From: Chrysochromulina parva
Lineage: Eukaryota; Haptophyta; Prymnesiales; Chrysochromulinaceae
Direction of reading: 5' to 3'
DNA length: 41,474 bases
Assembly: GCA_002887195.1 (NCBI GenBank)
Contig: PJAB01000113.1
Location: forward strand, 1 to 41,474
Part shown: positions 9,601-16,030 of the stretch, piece by piece
Layout of the letters: each line of letters opens with the position of its first letter
How positions within the stretch are numbered: position 1 is the first letter of the stretch
The notes under the pieces: generated by a model
What the model was told of the DNA's origin: nothing
Seen by the model: the letters and a program-made list of their open reading frames with translations, nothing else
Database searches by the model: none
Program-made: the position numbers and the translations under genes

Positions 9601-12600
9601 TGCTCGATAGTGACTCCTCTACGGCGAAGGAGAACTCGGTCCGCGCCTCGGATGGCCTCTGATGAGCACAGACGGTCTCGGATATGGCCTCTGATTGCAC
9701 GGCCAAGGAGACCTCGCCCACCGTGGGCGGTCGCCCAGCATGCACATGCTCAGCACGACGCCCCACTTCCCCCTTCCCCACAGGTGCGCGCCCTCTCGCA
9801 ACTCGCCCATCGCTCGTGGGCGAACCAGGCGGCGATCGCCAAAGAGGGCGGCATCCCGAAGCTGGTCAACGTGCTCTCGTCAGCGGTGTCGAACATCAAG
9901 GACGTGGCGGCGGCGGAGCTTTGCTCTCTCGCGGCGGCGGCTGTGAATGAGATGTGCAAGGGCAATGCGCCCAACCAGGCCGCGTTCTCATCGAATGAGG
10001 CAAACGCCATCACGCCGATCGTACAGATGCTCGGCAACCCCGACCCGCAGATGCAGGCGAGTGCGAGCGGCGCCCTCTCAGAGTGCATGCTGAGCGCATC
10101 TCTGAGTGCATGCTGATTGCCTCCCTCATCAGGCGAATGCGAGCGGCGCCCTCTCAGCCCTCGCGCGCGGCAGCCCAGACAACCAAGCGGCCATCGCACG
10201 CACAGGCGCCATCGCGCCTCTGTGTACGCTCGTACGCGACGGCTCGCCCGAGACGAAAGAACAGGCGGCCTCCGCCCTCTGGTCGCTCTCGAACGAGAAC
10301 GCGCCGAATAAGGCCACGATCGCCAAGCTGGGCGGCATCGAGCCACTCGTGGGCTTGATTGTGAGCGGCGCGTCCGAAAAGTCCGCAGCCAACGCGGCCG
10401 GTGCGCTCGCGTCGCTCGCGGCGAAGCACACCGAGAACCGCTCGTCGGTGGCGAAGCGGCTTGTGGCGCTGCTCAACGGTAAGGTGGCCGAGCGGGCGGT
10501 GCGCGTCATGTCAGCGGTCTCGACTCTCTGTGCGGACAACCAGGCGAACCAGCTCGCGATTGCCAAATTTGGAGGCATCCCGCCTGTGATCGGCTGGCTC
10601 TCCTCACCTGACCCAGGGGCGCAGAAGGCGGCGGCGTTCGCGCTGCTTCATCTGGCCAAGGAGAATACGACGACGCAGGTGCTCACTGCCAATATGAATG
10701 CCTCTCATTGCCTCTAATAGCGCCTCTAATTGCCTCCTCGACGCAGGTGCTCATTGCCAATATGAATGGCATCCCGCCGCTCGTGCAGCTCGTCTCTTAC
10801 GGCTCCATCGAGGCTCAGGAGTCGGCCGCGCGCGCGCTCTGGCACCTCGCATCATCCAATGAGGCGAAGGAAGCGATTGCGGAGAGTGGCGGCATAGGGC
10901 CGCTCGTGGGCATGCTCTCCGTCGAGGACGAGCGCTCCCAAGAGATTGCGACGGTGACCATCTCGCGCCTCGAGGATTCCCCGTCTGACGAGGCGCGATT
11001 CCCCGTCTGACGAGGCGCGATTCCCCGTCTGATGAGGCGCGATTCCCCGTCTGACGAGGCGCGATTCCCCGTCTGATGAGGCGCGATTCCCCGTCTGATG
11101 AGTATCCTCCTCTTCCCCATCTACAGGTGACCATCTCGCGCCTCGCGCGTGGCAACCTGAAAGTGAGCATGACCATCGCGGAGAGCGGCGGCATCGTGCC
11201 GCTCGTGCGTCTCATTTGCTCGGGAGATCGCTCCGGAGATCGTCACATGAGCTCGGGGCAGACGGTGCTCCAGGCGACGGCCGCCCTGCATGCAAGTGCT
11301 CACCACGGCGCCATTTCCCCACAGACGGTGCTCCAGGCGACGGCCGCCCTGGCCGAGGTGAGCCTCGTACCTGCCAATCGCGAGCTGATCGCACGCGCGG
11401 GCGCCATCCCCGCCCTCGTCTCGCTCCTCGCGAGCGCCGTCGCGGGCACTCCGGAGACTGCCGCTCGAGCGCTCGGGCACCTCGCCCGAGACGGCGCGCT
11501 CAAGCTGCCGCCGAGCGACGACGCGGCCGCAGCAGCTGTGAACGTTCACACATCCTACCCCGACACCGGCGGCCTTCCCCGGCAGCCATCTCGCGAGATC
11601 GGACGCGAGATCGGACGCGAGATCGGACGCGATCTCCCGACCGATCTCCCGCCGCCGCCGACGGGTGAGAGCGCCCTTGCGCCCGACGACGGCGCTCGAG
11701 ACGGCGCGCTCTTCGACGGCGCGGCGCGTCGCCGCCTGATCCGTACGTGCGGCGGCGTCAGGCACCTCGTCCAACTGCTCGACCCGGTGAGCGCGATCGA
11801 GCTTCAGAATGAGGGACGAGAGGCCAAGAGCAGCAAGCACTTGTGGATGGGCGTCAAAGCTGTGGCTACGGTGTCGAGCGCTGTGCCGAGCGCGGTGCCG
11901 AGCACGGTGTCGAGCGCTGTGCCGAGCGCAGTGTCGAGCGCTGTGTCGAGCGCGATGTCGAGCGCTGTGCCGAGCGCGGTGTCGAGCGCCGTGCCGAGCA
12001 TGAGTACGGAAGGCTCCGCGGACCCCGAGCTGGTTGTGGGAGTGCAGGAGGCGGCTGCGGCGGCGCTGGCGGACCTCGCATACGGTGATGAGGAGATCCA
12101 GGCGGCCATCATTCAGGCGGGGGGCGTGGTGCCGTTGCTCGCGATAGTCCGTGGCGTTTCGTCAGCTTTGTCGGTTGCGTCGGGAATGAGCAGCGCGATC
12201 TCGGCGGGCGCCCAGGAGCACGCCGCACGTGCTATCTGGAACTTGGCCGCCTCGCCTGACAATCAAGACGTCATCGTCGAGAACGGCGCCATCCCTGAGC
12301 TCGTGACCCTAGTACGCGAAGGCTCGCCCAGAGCGCAGGAGGTCGGGGCGGCGGTGCTCTCCGAGCTCGCGCACGGAGCGGTGCTGCTGCACCAGAGGCT
12401 ACAGCTGCAGCAGAGGGCGCAGCTGCAGCACCAGACAGAGGAGCAGCTGCAGCGGAAGGTGGATGCGGGAGGCGACGGCGGCGTGGCAACGGCTGAGGAG
12501 GACGACGATGTGGAGCCGTATGCAAGCGCTCACCACGGCGCCATGACCCCACAGGACGACGGCGTGGAGCCGTTTGACAACTCGAGGCTGACCGAGATCG

Positions 12601-15600
12601 CGTCCGCGGGCGGGATCGCTCCGCTAGTGGCGCTGCTGGGGAATGGGAGCGTCGGGGGCAAGGAGCACGCCGCCTCGGCCTTGTTTTATTTGGCGGCACA
12701 CCCGGCGAATCGCCTCTCTATGGCCAAGGCGGGCGGCATCGCGCCGTTGGTGGCGCTGCTCGATGAGGGTACTCAGGTGGACGATGCTGATTGCTACTGA
12801 TTGCCACCGAGTGCCACCGAGTGCCACCGAGTGCCACTGATTGCCACAGAGTGCCACTGATTGCCACTGATTGCCACAGAGTGCTACTGATTGCCACAGA
12901 GTGCCACTGATTGCCACAGAGTGCCACTGATCGCCACTGATCGCCACTGATTGCCTCTGATCGCCACTCATCACCACTGATCGCCACTGATCGCCACTCA
13001 GGCGGCTCATGAGCACGCGTCGAATACGCTCGCTCGGCTCGCGATCCATTCGACCGAGAACCAGACGGGTATCTCGAAGAAGCTCGTCGAGCTGCTCCGA
13101 GTGCCTCGGTCCATGACGCAGCAGCGTGCTGCGCGCGCCCTGCGATCGCTCGCTGTGAACAACCCGTCGAGCTCCACGATCATCGTGAACGCAGGCGCCA
13201 TCTCGCCGCTCGTCACACTCCTTGCCACAGGTGCGACGGGGGCGAGGGAGGAGGCCAAGGTCGCACTGCACACGCTCGCCCTCAACGCGCCTTCGAATCA
13301 GCTTGCGATTGCGACTGGGTTGGTGGCACTCCTGTGCACGGGGGCGGCAGAGGCTCAGGAGCATGTGACACGCCTGTTGCTCACCCTCGCCACCGATGCA
13401 ACCAACCGCGTCGCGATCGCCAAGGCGGGCGCCATCGGCCGTCTGGTCATGCAGCTCAAGCAGGGCAAGGAGGCGGGCGGCTCCTTGGCTTGCCAGACGA
13501 GCCTCAAGTCGCAAGAGCTCGCCGCGGCCGTGCTCGCCCAGCTGTCGGCCGACTCGGAGGCCAACGTGGGTGCGATCGCCGCGTGCGCGAGCACCAAGGC
13601 GCTCATCGCGCTGCTCGGCTCGGCCTCCGAGTCGGCGCAGGCGCACGCGGCCGCGGTGCTTGCGGACTTGACGCGCGGGTCGAGGGAGATGCAGGGAGAT
13701 CAAGGGAGATCGGATGAAATCGAGGCGAGGTCGAGGGAGATGCAGGAGGACGTGGCACGCGAGGGCGGCATCGAGCTGCTCGTTGGGCTCCTGTCGGGCG
13801 AGCACGCGTGCACCGAGGCCGCCAACGCCATTTGGTCGATCGCGGCTGGCGACGAGGACATGAAACACATGGTCGCCCGGACGGGCGCAATCCCGCCGCT
13901 CGTAGCGCTGCTGGGCCGGCCAGGAGTCGTGCGCCTTCGTGCAGCAGGTGCGCTCGGTACGCTCGCGTGCGGCTTAGCCGTCCACCAGAGCGCAATCGCA
14001 GCTGCGGGCGGCCTCGCGCCGCTCGTGTCTCTCCTCGGCGATGGTGGCAAGCTCAGTGCGTCGCCCGCGGAGAGCGAGGCGCACGCTGCGAGAGCGCTCG
14101 CGAGCCTCGCTGACGGTCACGTGAGCAACGCGATCGCGATCGCCGAGGCGGGCGGCATCGTACCTCTCGTGCAGGTGGCGGATTCTGATTGCCACCGATT
14201 GCCACCGATTGCCACTCACTGCCACTGATGGCCTCTCAATTGCCACGGATTGCCACTCGATGGCCACTCATTGCCACTCATTGCCACGCATTGCCACGCA
14301 TTGCCACGCATTGCCACTCATTGCCACTCATTGCCACTCATTGCCATCGTACCTCTCGTGCAGCTGCTCCACGACGCCACGCCCGCCGCCGCCGCTTCTG
14401 CCGTCGCCGCCGCCCCCGAGGCGCACACGTACATGTGGCGGGTGGCGCCCGGGACGGCGCCATTGGAGTGGGCGCGCGAGGAGGCGGCAAGAGCGCTGCA
14501 TGCGCTCGCGTGTGGCTGCCCCCCCAACCAGTCCGCCATCGCGGAGGCGGGCGGCATCGCGCCACTCGTGCGGCTGCTCTCCTCGGGGACCGAGAGTGCT
14601 CAGGTGTTCAGCGCCAAAGCCCTTGCTTCTCTCGCGGTGGAGCACGAGGCGAATGAAGCGACCATCTGCGCGCAGATGGTCCAACTCCTTGGCTTGCCGG
14701 ACAAGCAGGCGGCGGCACGCGCGGCGCAAGCGATTGCACGGCTCGCTCACAAGGGGCTGCCCGCCTCCCAGGCCGCCTTTGCGCGCGCAGGCGCCATCAG
14801 CTTGCTCGTCACGCTTCTCAAGAGCGCGGGCCACTCGCTCGGCGCCTCCAAGGAGAGCGCCGCCTCGAGCGCCTACCTGCAACGGGAGAGCGCCGCGGCG
14901 CTCGGGGCGCTCGCCGAGGGGCACCCGGCGAACCAGGCCGCCGTTGCGGCCGAGGGGGGCATCGTTCCACTCGTGGCGATCCTGAAAGAATACCATCAGC
15001 CTGAGGTGTATGGTGAGGTGGCGCGAGCGTTGTGGAGGGTAGGTGGTCATCCACCGAACCAGCTCGCCATCGCCCACGCCGGCGGCATCACACCGCTCGT
15101 GCACCTGCTCGCGCAGTCTGTGAGCGTCGAGGCGAGACGAGAGGCGGCGGGTGCCCTCGGGGTGCTCGCCCAGCAGCCAGAGAACCGAACAGCCATCGCG
15201 CGCGCCAATGGCATGCCGGCCCTCGTGGCTCTGTTTGAGCTCGACTCGATCTCCGCCGCCGAGCAGGCCGCTTCGGCGCTCACGACCCTCGCGACCGATG
15301 ACGTAGCCAATCAGCGCGCGATTGCGACGGAGCTGGTGGCCACCCTCAACAACTCCCCGAGCGTGGCCGCTCAGGAGCAGGTGACGAAACTCCTAGGCGC
15401 TCTCGCCACCAATCCCGACAATCGCGGCGCCATCGCCGACGCCGGTGCCATCCCGCCTCTGGTGCGACAGCTTGCAGCTGGCTCGTCGGCCGCGCAGCAG
15501 TCGGCCGCGGCCGCCCTCTTCCAGATTGCGCGCCACTCAGCCCGGACGCCCGTGGCCATCGTCAAAGAGCTCGTCTCACTGCTGGGCTCGCATACCGTAG

Positions 15601-15987
15601 CCGTCCGCCAGCGTGCGGCCGCGGCGCTCAGGGAGGTCGTGCTCGCCTCAGCATTCGCGGGCTCGGGGCTCGCCATGTCGGGCGGCATGGCGAGCGTCGT
15701 GCCGGGCGGCATGGCGAGCGTCGTGATGGCCGATGGCGCCGAGCCGCTCGTCGCGTTCCTCCGCGACGGATACGTCGAGGCGCAAGAGTATGCGCTCTGG
15801 TCGCTCTCCCTCTCGACCGAGCCGAAGCACAAGATCGCCATCCTCGAGGCGGGGGTGATCGAGCCGCTCATCGCGGCGCTCAATGGGAAGCTCTCCGTCG
15901 ACGCGCAGGAGCACGCGGCGTGCGTGCTCTCCTTGCTCACTAGCTCGGCGCCGACGGCGACCGATCTGGTCCTCGAGGATCAAACCG

Positions 15988-16030
<43 letters not shown>

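Noticed and set aside
8161..14363. CRISPR-like arrays of short repeats
   Set aside because: The repeats are contiguous satellites without unique equal-length spacers and lie in introns of a eukaryotic gene.
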